10,682 nucleotides of DNA, taken from NCBI GenBank assembly GCA_030635045.1, contig DAOVZP010000020.1:1-10682 (forward strand). The letters are read 5' to 3'. Below the pieces are notes generated by a model. That model made no database searches. It worked only from the letters and a program-made list of their open reading frames with translations, and had not been told where the DNA came from. Source of the DNA: Bacteroidota bacterium. GTDB taxonomy: Bacteria > Bacteroidota > Bacteroidia > Bacteroidales > B18-G4. Below, one piece after another: positions 1 to 6,394 of this stretch. Both the position numbers and the translations under genes were made by a program. Positions within the stretch are counted from its first letter, which is position 1; each line of letters starts with the position of its first letter.

Positions 1-133
1 AAAAGTAAAAACCCAATTATATTCCAACCACCATAATTATATTTTTCTTATCTTTACTTTCGACCACTAGAAACCATCTTCCCCGGATCTTAAGAATATT
101 TGTCAATACATTGGCTAACTTAATTATGTTTTT

Positions 134-808
134 ATGAAAAATGCACTTACTATTCTTTTTGTTTTGGTTTTCTTGTGTGGAGGATTTATGCATGCACAGC
201 CTGTTAAAAGCATTAGCCTCACTTCGGGCATGGTCTGGGCTACACAAAAGTTTGATTATAAGGATATTAATTATGATTTGCCCAATGAATACCTGACAGG
301 CTTCCATATAGGTTTTGATGTTGAATTTCTTCAGCATGAGTATTTTAGCATTCTGACAGAAATTGGGTATACACAAAAAGGGTTTAAGCTGGAAGCAGAC
401 ATAACTACTCATGATTTTCCGGAAGGCGGTCTGGGAACAAAGGTGTTGAAATACCGGTTTAGTTATGTATATCTGAGTCCAATGTTTAAGGTGCGGAAAG
501 AATTTGGAGGGTTTGTGCCCTATATTTTCATCGGCCCAAGGCTGGATTATCTCCTGGAGTATCCTACTGATGAATTCTCTGAAGAATCTGCCAAGTATTT
601 CAATGATTTCATCTTTGGGATGACTTACGGCCTGGGCATCGAATATATGTTCGGTTCTTTTGGTGTCGGGCTGATCTTTCAGAATCAATATGATTTTACA
701 CTTGCTTATCACCATGAGATGGAAGAAGGATATGATAGCGGAGTGGATATAAAGAACAATGCTTTCATCGTCGATCTGGGGGTGAAATATTATTTTGGGA
801 AACAGTAA
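134..808 (+). CDS. Outer-membrane beta-barrel protein (PorT/OMP_b-brl-like)
   Basis: This encodes a 224-residue protein with a clear Sec signal peptide: Lys2, then a hydrophobic core, with likely cleavage after the HAQ near residue 22. The mature part has no lipobox. It consists of alternating amphipathic stretches rich in Tyr, Phe and Gly (for example FVPYIFIGPRLDYLLEY) and ends in VDLGVKYYFGKQ, close to the aromatic C-terminal strand of outer-membrane barrels. Length and texture fit the small 8-10-strand barrel families common in Bacteroidota (PorT-like, OMP_b-brl_2). It probably sits in the outer membrane; the specific role is unknown. The gene stands alone and converges with the thioesterase gene. 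The ATG at 134 gives a complete signal peptide, and no Shine-Dalgarno is visible. A TATCTTTA box at 49-56 could be its promoter, but no -33 box is evident. The class is fairly sure, the function is not. Confidence 0.8.
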   Translation: MKNALTILFVLVFLCGGFMHAQPVKSISLTSGMVWATQKFDYKDINYDLPNEYLTGFHIGFDVEFLQHEYFSILTEIGYTQKGFKLEADITTHDFPEGGLGTKVLKYRFSYVYLSPMFKVRKEFGGFVPYIFIGPRLDYLLEYPTDEFSEESAKYFNDFIFGMTYGLGIEYMFGSFGVGLIFQNQYDFTLAYHHEMEEGYDSGVDIKNNAFIVDLGVKYYFGKQ

Positions 809-812
809 AATG

Positions 813-861
813 AGTGCCGAGTGCCGAGTGCCGAGTGCCGAGTGCTGAGTGCCGAGTGCCG
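813..861. repeat. 7-bp tandem repeat array, seven copies of AGTGCCG
   Basis: Seven head-to-tail copies of the heptamer AGTGCCG begin 4 bp after the stop codon of the outer-membrane protein gene. Six copies are identical; the fifth (841-847) reads AGTGCTG, a single C-to-T change. The array lies in the 62-bp gap between two convergent genes and ends 9 bp before the stop codon of the thioesterase gene. It has no internal inverted repeat. It makes a repetitive false reading frame on the plus strand. The unit is far more GC-rich than the flanking spacer. Confidence 0.95.
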
Positions 862-870
862 AATTTTGAA

Positions 871-1275
871 TTATATATTAATGCTCATCAAAAAGGCATC
901 AGGGATCTTCGCCACCTTTCTCTTATCATAATTAAAGGCAATCAGCTTTGTACTACCGTGCATCACCTCTTCTTCATCCCGCATCACCGTGTAGTGCATA
1001 ACAAAGGAAAAACTATACAAGTCTTCGATATGAATGTTAACCTTTAATTCATCTCCGCGGAATACTTCTTTCTTAAAGTAAACATGTGCCTCGCCCATAA
1101 TAAGGCCGGGGCCCCCAATATCGTTTTCTGCGAACCCATGCTGCCCCAGGAAATAAAGCCGGGCATCATGGAACAACAGCAAAGCCTTGTCGTTGCCCAT
1201 ATGGCCCCCATAGTTAATATCGCCTATACGTACCCGGTAAGTTCCTGAATATGTTGATTTTTCTTTCATCACCAT
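871..1275 (-). CDS. Hot-dog fold thioesterase-like protein (4HBT/YbgC-type)
   Basis: This is a 134-residue protein, the usual length of a single hot-dog domain. The N-terminal segment YRVRIGDINYGGHMGND (13-29), followed by a helix ending in HDARLYFLGQHG (36-47), matches the D-x-D-x-x-G-H-x-N plus helix signature of the 4HBT/YbgC/FadM superfamily, which hydrolyses acyl-CoA or acyl-ACP thioesters in the cytoplasm. VYFKKEVFRGDELKV (65-79) and the FVMHYTVMRD strand (91-100) also fit. At the position of the classical catalytic Asp (Asp17 of Pseudomonas 4-hydroxybenzoyl-CoA thioesterase) this protein has Asn21; Asp19 and Asp29 are nearby alternatives. Substrate unknown. No signal peptide. It is monocistronic and divergent from the channel gene. 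ATG at 1275 gives MVMKEK; the ATG at 1269 is equally possible and leaves a more usual leader after the candidate promoter. Confidence 0.82.
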   Translation of the reverse strand: MVMKEKSTYSGTYRVRIGDINYGGHMGNDKALLLFHDARLYFLGQHGFAENDIGGPGLIMGEAHVYFKKEVFRGDELKVNIHIEDLYSFSFVMHYTVMRDEEEVMHGSTKLIAFNYDKRKVAKIPDAFLMSINI

Positions 1276-1288
1276 GTTGAATTTCCCG

Positions 1289-1319
1289 CAAAGTTAGTGT
1301 TCCTGATCATATGATGAAA
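1289..1319 (-). promoter_or_regulatory. Candidate Bacteroidota promoter for the thioesterase gene
   Basis: Read on the minus strand, TAACTTTG (1296-1289) fits the Bacteroidota -7 consensus TAnnTTTG. A TTTC (1319-1316), one mismatch from the -33 TTTG, lies exactly 19 nt upstream, the expected spacing. The implied start site is about 1284, leaving a very short leader to the ATG at 1275 and a slightly longer one to the ATG at 1269. The spacer contains the perfect 10-nt palindrome ATCATATGAT (1306-1315). Confidence 0.5.
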
Positions 1320-1348
1320 TCTAAGTCCGTAGCACACAATTGATTTTA

Positions 1349-1356
1349 TATCTTTG
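1349..1356 (+). promoter_or_regulatory. Candidate -7 box for the MscS-family channel gene
   Basis: TATCTTTG exactly matches the Bacteroidota sigma-ABfr -7 element TAnnTTTG and lies 77 bp upstream of the channel start codon in the divergent spacer. No good -33 TTTG is seen at the expected distance, so the call rests on the -7 box and its position. Confidence 0.45.
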
Positions 1357-1433
1357 CGTCTTCCTTGCAGGAACAATTTAACCTGCATGAAAAATTAATT
1401 CAATAACCAGGATTAACTAAAAACATTCATATC

Positions 1434-2492
1434 ATGAAAGAATTTTTTGCAAAAGAATTTTATCACAACACTGTTGGGGACTGGGCCCTTGCCCTGGTCA
1501 TTATTGTAGGTACGCTTATTGCCGCCAAGGCCCTTTATTGGGTAATAGGGCGAATTGTAAAAAAGCTTACTGCCAAAACAAAAACCAAGCTGGACGACAT
1601 AATGGTTGACATGCTGGAGGAGCCGATCGTGTTGATCGTTACGATCATCGGGGTATGGTTTGCTATTGGCAGACTGAGCTTTCCTGAGAAAATCATGGAA
1701 TGGATAAATAATCTATATATGGTCATGATTGTACTGACCATCACCTGGCTGCTGGCAAGGCTTATTGATGCGATCATCAAAGAGTATGTAGTTCCTATTA
1801 CAAAAAAAACAAAGGGGGACTTTGATGATCAGATCATTCCCATCATACGTAAAGCCATTCGTGTTGCTATCTGGGTCATGGGTATCATCATTGCCCTGAA
1901 CAATGCCGGTTACAATGTAGGTGCACTGCTTGCAGGACTGGGTATCGGCGGAATCGCCCTGGCAATGGCAGCCAAGGATACAGTAGCCAATTTCTTCGGG
2001 GGGATCACCATCTTCACCGACAAGCCATTTACCATCAATGACCGTGTGAAGATAAATGGCTTTGATGGCACTATCACTGAGATCGGCATCCGAAGCACAC
2101 GCCTGAAAACACTGGAGAACAGGATCGTGACCATTCCAAACTCCAAGTTCACCGATGGAATGGTGGAGAATGTGAGCTCAGAACCCCATCGTAAAGTAGT
2201 GCTCAAACTTGGGCTTGTTTATGAAACCACTGCCAGCAAGATACAGAATGGGATGCAGGCCCTGCAAACAATCGTTGATGAGAACGAGGACCTGGAAGAA
2301 AATACCGTCATCAGCTTTAATGAATTTGGGGATTTTTCTCTAGGGATCCTGTTTATCTATTATATCAAAAAAGGTGCTGACATCATGGGAGTCCAGACAA
2401 ATGTGAATATGGAGGTCAAAAAGCGCTTTGAAGAATTCGATATCGAAATGGCATTCCCGACACAAACTGTTTATACCATTGCCGAAAATTAA
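1434..2492 (+). CDS. MscS-family small-conductance mechanosensitive channel
   Basis: This is a 352-residue inner-membrane protein. Hydrophobic segments lie at about 17-39, 64-82, 94-115, 141-158 and 162-187, so about five TM helices, against three in E. coli MscS (286 aa); that is closer to the YnaI-type layout. The last helix is the Gly/Ala-rich pore helix (AGLGIGGIALAMAAKDTVAN, 167-186). It is followed by the MscS beta domain: FFGGITIFTDKPFTINDRV (187-205), the GTITEIGIRSTRL strand (212-224) and IPNSKF (234-239). The C-terminal alpha/beta domain (about 250-350) is complete. Channels of this family open under membrane tension and release solutes on osmotic downshock. The ATG at 1434 follows an AT-rich leader without a Shine-Dalgarno. 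The gene is monocistronic, divergent from the thioesterase gene and convergent with the secreted-protein gene. Family assignment is very secure; the exact subtype is not. Confidence 0.95.
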   Translation: MKEFFAKEFYHNTVGDWALALVIIVGTLIAAKALYWVIGRIVKKLTAKTKTKLDDIMVDMLEEPIVLIVTIIGVWFAIGRLSFPEKIMEWINNLYMVMIVLTITWLLARLIDAIIKEYVVPITKKTKGDFDDQIIPIIRKAIRVAIWVMGIIIALNNAGYNVGALLAGLGIGGIALAMAAKDTVANFFGGITIFTDKPFTINDRVKINGFDGTITEIGIRSTRLKTLENRIVTIPNSKFTDGMVENVSSEPHRKVVLKLGLVYETTASKIQNGMQALQTIVDENEDLEENTVISFNEFGDFSLGILFIYYIKKGADIMGVQTNVNMEVKKRFEEFDIEMAFPTQTVYTIAEN

Positions 2493-2507
2493 AAATAAAT
2501 TATGAAT

Positions 2508-2535
2508 TCAGATATCTGATATCTGATATCTGATT
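2508..2535. repeat. 7-bp tandem repeat GATATCT with built-in hairpin
   Basis: Three full copies of GATATCT (2511-2531) plus a partial fourth lie 18 bp after the channel stop codon and 14 bp before the stop of the convergent gene. Because the unit contains the palindrome GATATC, the array can fold: TCAGATATC (2508-2516) pairs with GATATCTGA (2525-2533), a 9-bp stem with an 8-nt loop. On the plus strand a T/C-rich run (TTTCTTCTTCTTG, 2534-2546) follows, so it may also help end channel transcription, though the stem is AT-rich and there is no uninterrupted T tract. Confidence 0.85.
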
Positions 2536-2549
2536 TCTTCTTCTTGCAT

Positions 2550-3548
2550 TTATTTAACAAGCTTACTGAGGTTTTTCAATTTCTTTGTTTTGATCCGGAT
2601 CTGGCTGCGATAAGATGATCCGGGATCCGGGCAGCCGGCCTTGTGTAATCGGGCAACACCCGGCCCCATCACAGCCAGCAATTCCCCGCTTTGGGCATCA
2701 ATAACCATTCCCACAAACATGCGCTGCTGGTCAGACCACAGATAGTGGATATATGCTGTATTCTCAGCTCTCGACGAAATTGCTTTTTCAATATCTTCCT
2801 GCGTGGCAATACGGAAAGGATGTTTGTAATACTTTGATACCAGCTCTTCAGTAATACCTTCAGGATCGAGATTATCCGGCAGCAGGAGCGTTATTGATTT
2901 CAGCCTTGATGATATTTCTTTCGGGACCTTTTTTGCATAAATACCCCCTTTTGGCTTTTTCTTAGCAAGCGCTGTAAGTATACTTTCATTGAACTGCTGC
3001 AGAGCAAATACCAGGTCGCTTTCTGATAATGATAAACCGGTAAATGACAACTTGAAAATGTATTTTCCCCTGAAAAGTTGCCCCGTCATCTCCATGTCGG
3101 GGACCAGCGGATAGCTGTACAGGCCACGGTCAACCATGCGTGAATCGAAACGCTTTCCGTCTTCTGAGAGGTACAGCATAAAGGTAAAAGAAGGAAACCA
3201 GAAAACATCGTTTGAGCTTTGTTGGCCTTCCCGTGAGGGCCCGGCCGAGAAAATTACATAATCGTGGCTCTTGGATGCAATAATGGAGGCTACCCGCCTG
3301 CTTTTCATGAAGATGATACTGTCGCTGAGGGTCCAGTGTTGGCTGAATATCTCCCTGATCTTTTCATTGTACCATGCCATGTGAATGGAATCGCAATAAG
3401 TACCGGCCTCTTCCTCCATATCAAACAGGGCTACAAGCACCGGACGGTATTTTAATGCCTCAGCCTTTTTATAGTCGGCATGAAGGAACTGGGCCTGGGA
3501 TTGTAAGATGATAAAAAGAAGAATTGTAATGGCAAGAAGTTTTTGCAT
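2550..3548 (-). CDS. Secreted protein of unknown function
   Basis: I do not recognise this 332-residue protein. It starts with a good Sec signal peptide: Lys3, a hydrophobic run to about residue 15, and likely cleavage after SQA or SQAQ near 19-20. There is no lipobox, so the mature protein is probably periplasmic or exported. The mature part is mixed alpha/beta and hydrophilic, with a Lys-rich patch (ALAKKKPKGGIYAKK, 193-207) and a very basic C-terminus (318-332). Near the end, YIHYLWSDQQRMFVGMVIDA (266-285) followed by QSGELLAVMGPG looks like a pair of beta strands. Only two Cys remain (52 and 306). No catalytic motif is evident. The ATG at 3548 is preceded on its strand by TATCTTTA (3573-3566), a possible -7 box with no clear -33 box. 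The gene lies alone between the channel gene and the operon terminator. Confidence 0.75.
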   Translation of the reverse strand: MQKLLAITILLFIILQSQAQFLHADYKKAEALKYRPVLVALFDMEEEAGTYCDSIHMAWYNEKIREIFSQHWTLSDSIIFMKSRRVASIIASKSHDYVIFSAGPSREGQQSSNDVFWFPSFTFMLYLSEDGKRFDSRMVDRGLYSYPLVPDMEMTGQLFRGKYIFKLSFTGLSLSESDLVFALQQFNESILTALAKKKPKGGIYAKKVPKEISSRLKSITLLLPDNLDPEGITEELVSKYYKHPFRIATQEDIEKAISSRAENTAYIHYLWSDQQRMFVGMVIDAQSGELLAVMGPGVARLHKAGCPDPGSSYRSQIRIKTKKLKNLSKLVK

Positions 3549-3611
3549 GGGAGTGAATTATTTGGTAAAGATAGGAAAGAGTATAAAGTAATAATCGGGT
3601 ACGTAATACAT

Positions 3612-3643
3612 AAAAAAAACAGGCCTCTATGGTCAGAGGCCTG
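3612..3643 (-). terminator. Rho-independent terminator of the sigma/FecR/receptor operon
   Basis: On the minus strand CAGGCCTCT (3643-3635) pairs perfectly with AGAGGCCTG (3628-3620), a 9-bp GC-rich stem with a 6-nt loop. It is followed directly by eight T residues (3619-3612). This is a textbook intrinsic terminator, placed about 55 bp after the stop codon of the last operon gene and before the promoter region of the secreted-protein gene. Confidence 0.92.
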
Positions 3644-3669
3644 CTTAAGTGAAAATTGGGGTATATAGG

Positions 3670-3689
3670 CTCACGCGAATTGGCGTGAG
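3670..3689 (-). other. Perfect 7-bp hairpin in the operon 3' untranslated region
   Basis: CTCACGC (3670-3676) and GCGTGAG (3683-3689) form a perfect inverted repeat with a 6-nt loop. It lies between the stop codon of the last lipoprotein gene (3697) and the main terminator. No T run follows, so it is not a terminator itself; it could protect the 3' end of the message or be a protein-binding site. Confidence 0.6.
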
Positions 3690-3696
3690 AGATTGG

Positions 3697-4542
3697 TTAT
3701 AACTTTATGGGGTAGGATGTTCCGTCGATGGTCACGATAGCGTCATCATCGCAGGTACCCGGGCCATAGTCAAGTTCAATGAGAGGAAGCAGGGAATGTT
3801 GTAATTCTATAATCCCGCTTTTGATCCAATAGCAGTTAAGTGAAAACTCAAGTCCCTGAATAATGGTTGCTGACAGGGTTGTGCCATTGGAAGCCACAAC
3901 ATTATGTGAGCCTGTTATCATATAGGTGTCGTCCCACCAGATAAATGGCGTACTGTGCCCTTCGCTCCATTCACGCATACGGTCACCGACCCACGTGATG
4001 ATACCGCCATTGGGCTTGATGATCTGTCCGTCGACATGTACGGTCCATGTAGGGTTACCGGCGGTGTTCAGCCCCTGGTTGGTCAGAGTCTTGGTTCCGA
4101 GCACCTGGTGTTCATTAACGAAATAATTGTCGAGAGTGGTTGTGATCACTGTTCCTACAGCCCAGTATGGTCCGCTGTGCTGTACGTTGATCTTTCCTCT
4201 GCGCCATTTGCCATCATTGCAAAGGCAGTTGGTTGCGCCAAAGTCTATGCTTATTGTAAAGGGGAAGCTCAGCGTATCGATGGTCACGATTACGCAAGGC
4301 CCCATAAAAATGGTATCCAGTACAACGCTTTTATAGGCTTTATCCCCGTTTCGAATTGCTTCGTCAGTGATATCTGTCAGCTCACTGAACAGCTTGTCGG
4401 CGAGGGCATCATCCTTGGTTGCATCGACTTCTTTTTCATTTGTTTGCTGTGGATCAGGATCTTCATCCTTCTGGCATCCGATGTGGATCATCGTAAGCCC
4501 CGCCAGCAAAACCATTCCTAATACTAATTTCCGTGTCTTCAT
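3697..4542 (-). CDS. Cys-containing lipoprotein, last gene of the receptor operon
   Basis: This 281-residue protein has a type II signal peptide: MKTRK, a hydrophobic core, then MIHIGC with the lipid-bearing Cys23, followed by an acidic flexible linker. The mature part is beta-rich with many Trp, Thr and Gly. A central block runs from Cys83 through DFGATNCLCNDGKWRRGK (100-117), and the C-terminus has LNCYWIKSG (235-243) and LDYGPGTCDDDAIVTIDG (257-274). These blocks align in order with the neighbouring upstream lipoprotein, including four Cys (83, 106, 237, 264), so I read the two as tandem paralogues. The family resembles unnamed Bacteroidota lipoproteins; the function is unknown. It is probably anchored at the outer membrane or cell surface. 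It lies 41 bp after its paralogue and just before the terminator, so it is probably co-transcribed with the receptor. Confidence 0.8.
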   Translation of the reverse strand: MKTRKLVLGMVLLAGLTMIHIGCQKDEDPDPQQTNEKEVDATKDDALADKLFSELTDITDEAIRNGDKAYKSVVLDTIFMGPCVIVTIDTLSFPFTISIDFGATNCLCNDGKWRRGKINVQHSGPYWAVGTVITTTLDNYFVNEHQVLGTKTLTNQGLNTAGNPTWTVHVDGQIIKPNGGIITWVGDRMREWSEGHSTPFIWWDDTYMITGSHNVVASNGTTLSATIIQGLEFSLNCYWIKSGIIELQHSLLPLIELDYGPGTCDDDAIVTIDGTSYPIKL

Positions 4543-4583
4543 AAGGGTTTTGTTTTAGTTAGAGGTTTGTTAATGATAAAATA

Positions 4584-5546
4584 CTAATTGATTAAGGGTA
4601 AAAATATCGTTCCTGAATGTTCGTGTTGCTGCCAGTCGATACGGTATCGTGTCGGGCATTCCGATCCGGAAATAGGCTCATTATTGTTGTTATAGCCAAA
4701 AGTAACCGTTGCTTTAAGATCCTCCTGGGGGTAATGGTATTGCTGTATTCCTGAACAGGGAAGCCATTGACATACCTGGCGGAAAACAATTGACTCATCA
4801 ACACGTATGAAGAATTTTCGTCCGTTACGGTCTGTTCCCCACGACATGAGGTTATTTTGACCTTGTTGGTTTCCGAAACCATTTACAGCCAGTTGTAGAT
4901 TACCCGGGCTGCCACTGTATACCATCATCTTATGAAGGTTCCAGTCCCTGGGGGGATTACCATTGAAGGTAATATCAATGCCAGCATTAATCCTGTAGAT
5001 CACAGTGTTTATTCCACTTCCAAGTAGAGCCGGAATACCACCACTGATATTTGTAAAATCAGCCGTGCCATTGATAATCATTGTGTTGTTATTGAACACG
5101 TTGGTGACTTCATAGTTGATGAAATCCACATCAACTTTTGTGTTTTTAATCAACCAGGTGTCATTCTTTTTGATCTTAATTTGCATTTTACCGGTACGGT
5201 ACCTGGTTTCCAGGCAATTCAGACCATCATAACTGAGGTAATAGATGATTTTGTTGTTCACCTCAACTACTGAATCCAGCGTTGCCCCGCAAGGAATGTC
5301 CAGCTTGTATTTGTTACCGACAAGCACCATACTTACATCAGTAAAAGCCTCATCAAAATTCCCTTCCACAGAATTATCATCCATTGACAACTGTTGAATG
5401 GGGGAAGAATCAGGTTGGATTTCTTCTGGTTCATCTTTTTTGCATGCAGTGGTTACTGCGACAGCAAGGAAGAAGATCAGTAATAGTCTGGTGATTTTCA
5501 TCAATTTCATCTTCACTCGTTTTAAATAGTACACTAACTTTTTCAT
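4584..5546 (-). CDS. Cys-containing lipoprotein, paralogue of the next gene
   Basis: This is a 320-residue lipoprotein counted from the ATG at 5546. The lipobox region AVTTAC puts the lipidated Cys at 35, followed by KKDEPEE and a Ser/Asp-rich linker. From the first ATG the signal peptide has an unusually long basic n-region; ATGs at 5510 (Met13) or 5501 (Met16) would give standard signal peptides and are at least as likely. The mature part is beta-rich. Cys86 (IPCGATLDS), Cys111 in YDGLNCLETRYRTGK (106-120), Cys259 in VCQWLPCSG and Cys297 near the C-terminus align with Cys83, 106, 237 and 264 of the following lipoprotein. It starts 17 bp after the DUF4249 gene in the same orientation, so it is almost certainly in the receptor operon. 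A role as a surface or periplasm-facing accessory in ligand capture is inference only. Confidence 0.8.
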   Translation of the reverse strand: MKKLVYYLKRVKMKLMKITRLLLIFFLAVAVTTACKKDEPEEIQPDSSPIQQLSMDDNSVEGNFDEAFTDVSMVLVGNKYKLDIPCGATLDSVVEVNNKIIYYLSYDGLNCLETRYRTGKMQIKIKKNDTWLIKNTKVDVDFINYEVTNVFNNNTMIINGTADFTNISGGIPALLGSGINTVIYRINAGIDITFNGNPPRDWNLHKMMVYSGSPGNLQLAVNGFGNQQGQNNLMSWGTDRNGRKFFIRVDESIVFRQVCQWLPCSGIQQYHYPQEDLKATVTFGYNNNNEPISGSECPTRYRIDWQQHEHSGTIFLPLIN

Positions 5547-5563
5547 TTACCCTTATTTTAAAG

Positions 5564-6394
5564 TCAATTTTTTTTTGGTGTTACAGTCAGGGAAAGTGAA
5601 TTCACTGCACATACACCGAAAAACCCAATTGCCCCTTCACTTAAGTTTGTGGTTACATTGGCAGGATCCGAAGGAAATACTCCTCCCTGCCAGCTGGTTT
5701 CCAGCAGCAACGTACGCACAAAAGCAGCATGCTCAGGGGTGAGGGAATACCTGCGCTCCAATATTATTGTGCCTGCCGGGAAATTTACCTGTTCCACGAC
5801 CGGTGAAAATACCTGGCTTACATCCAGGGTGGGCAGGGTATAGAACAATAATTTCTTCCTGCACGTTTCAGGATCTTTATCCTCATAACCCGGAACCGAC
5901 GACCAATCAATTTGTATTTCCCACATAGCAGGGTCCTCCGCCTCAAACGAACTGGCTACATAATCGATATGATACAAATCATTATCATCATTTTTCGTAT
6001 AGGTTAACTCAGTAAATGTTTCCCCCGGGATCATATAAGCCTGGGCGCTATAAAACCTGTCATGGTAATAAATAAGCAGGGAATAATTTTTTGAAAACCG
6101 CGCCACTACAATAGTATCTGTGATATAGCGGCCGGCCTCCTCCGGGTCTTCAATGAGTGTATAAATTTCGTCTTCATTACTGATGATGACCTCGGCACCA
6201 CTCAGTGGAAGAGTAACATCATTCAGGTTTGTTTTGTTATTATAAAGGTATATATATTGCACTTTATATTCATTAGTCAGTATTCCATCTACAACAATGT
6301 ATTTGGTCCCATCTTCAGGAACATCCCAATCTGCCTCCTTCACGCATGCTGAGAGGAAAATAATTAAAATAATATGTATCCAGTACCTCTTCAT
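5564..6394 (-). CDS. DUF4249 family lipoprotein, receptor accessory
   Basis: This is a 276-residue lipoprotein starting at the ATG at 6394, giving MKRYWIHII with lipobox FLSAC (Cys17); a TTG one codon upstream is a poorer start. DUF4249 hallmarks are present in order: YIVVDGILTNE near the N-terminus, the LPLSGAEVIISNEDEIYTL block, NYSLLIYYHDRFYSAQAYMIPGE, and the C-terminal GGVFPSDPANVTTNLSEG followed by AIGFFGVCAV. DUF4249 proteins typically sit beside TonB-dependent receptors in Bacteroidota and are presumed outer-membrane partners of them, but their biochemistry is not established. The start codon overlaps the receptor stop by one base (TGATG), a strong sign of translational coupling. The family call is firm; the ligand is unknown. 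Confidence 0.9.
   Translation of the reverse strand: MKRYWIHIILIIFLSACVKEADWDVPEDGTKYIVVDGILTNEYKVQYIYLYNNKTNLNDVTLPLSGAEVIISNEDEIYTLIEDPEEAGRYITDTIVVARFSKNYSLLIYYHDRFYSAQAYMIPGETFTELTYTKNDDNDLYHIDYVASSFEAEDPAMWEIQIDWSSVPGYEDKDPETCRKKLLFYTLPTLDVSQVFSPVVEQVNFPAGTIILERRYSLTPEHAAFVRTLLLETSWQGGVFPSDPANVTTNLSEGAIGFFGVCAVNSLSLTVTPKKN

Noticed and set aside
17..715. A 232-codon open frame on the minus strand, antisense to the outer-membrane protein gene.
   Set aside because: Its composition is Ile/Lys/Asn-rich with no domain or signal, and it lies wholly opposite a gene with a good signal peptide and barrel pattern.
814..1047. A plus-strand frame with a repetitive N-terminus.
   Set aside because: The repetition is just the AGTGCCG array read as codons, and the rest is antisense to the thioesterase gene.
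813..2535. Heptamer arrays as CRISPR repeats.
   Set aside because: The units are 7 bp with no spacers, and there are no cas genes.
2617..2631. GATCCGG-like duplicated heptamer within the secreted-protein gene.
   Set aside because: It is only two copies inside a coding region with a sensible translation (CPDPGSS), and is likely chance.
3955..4521. A 188-codon plus-strand frame opposite the last lipoprotein gene.
   Set aside because: It has no recognisable family or signal, and the minus strand carries a lipobox protein in an operon with a terminator.
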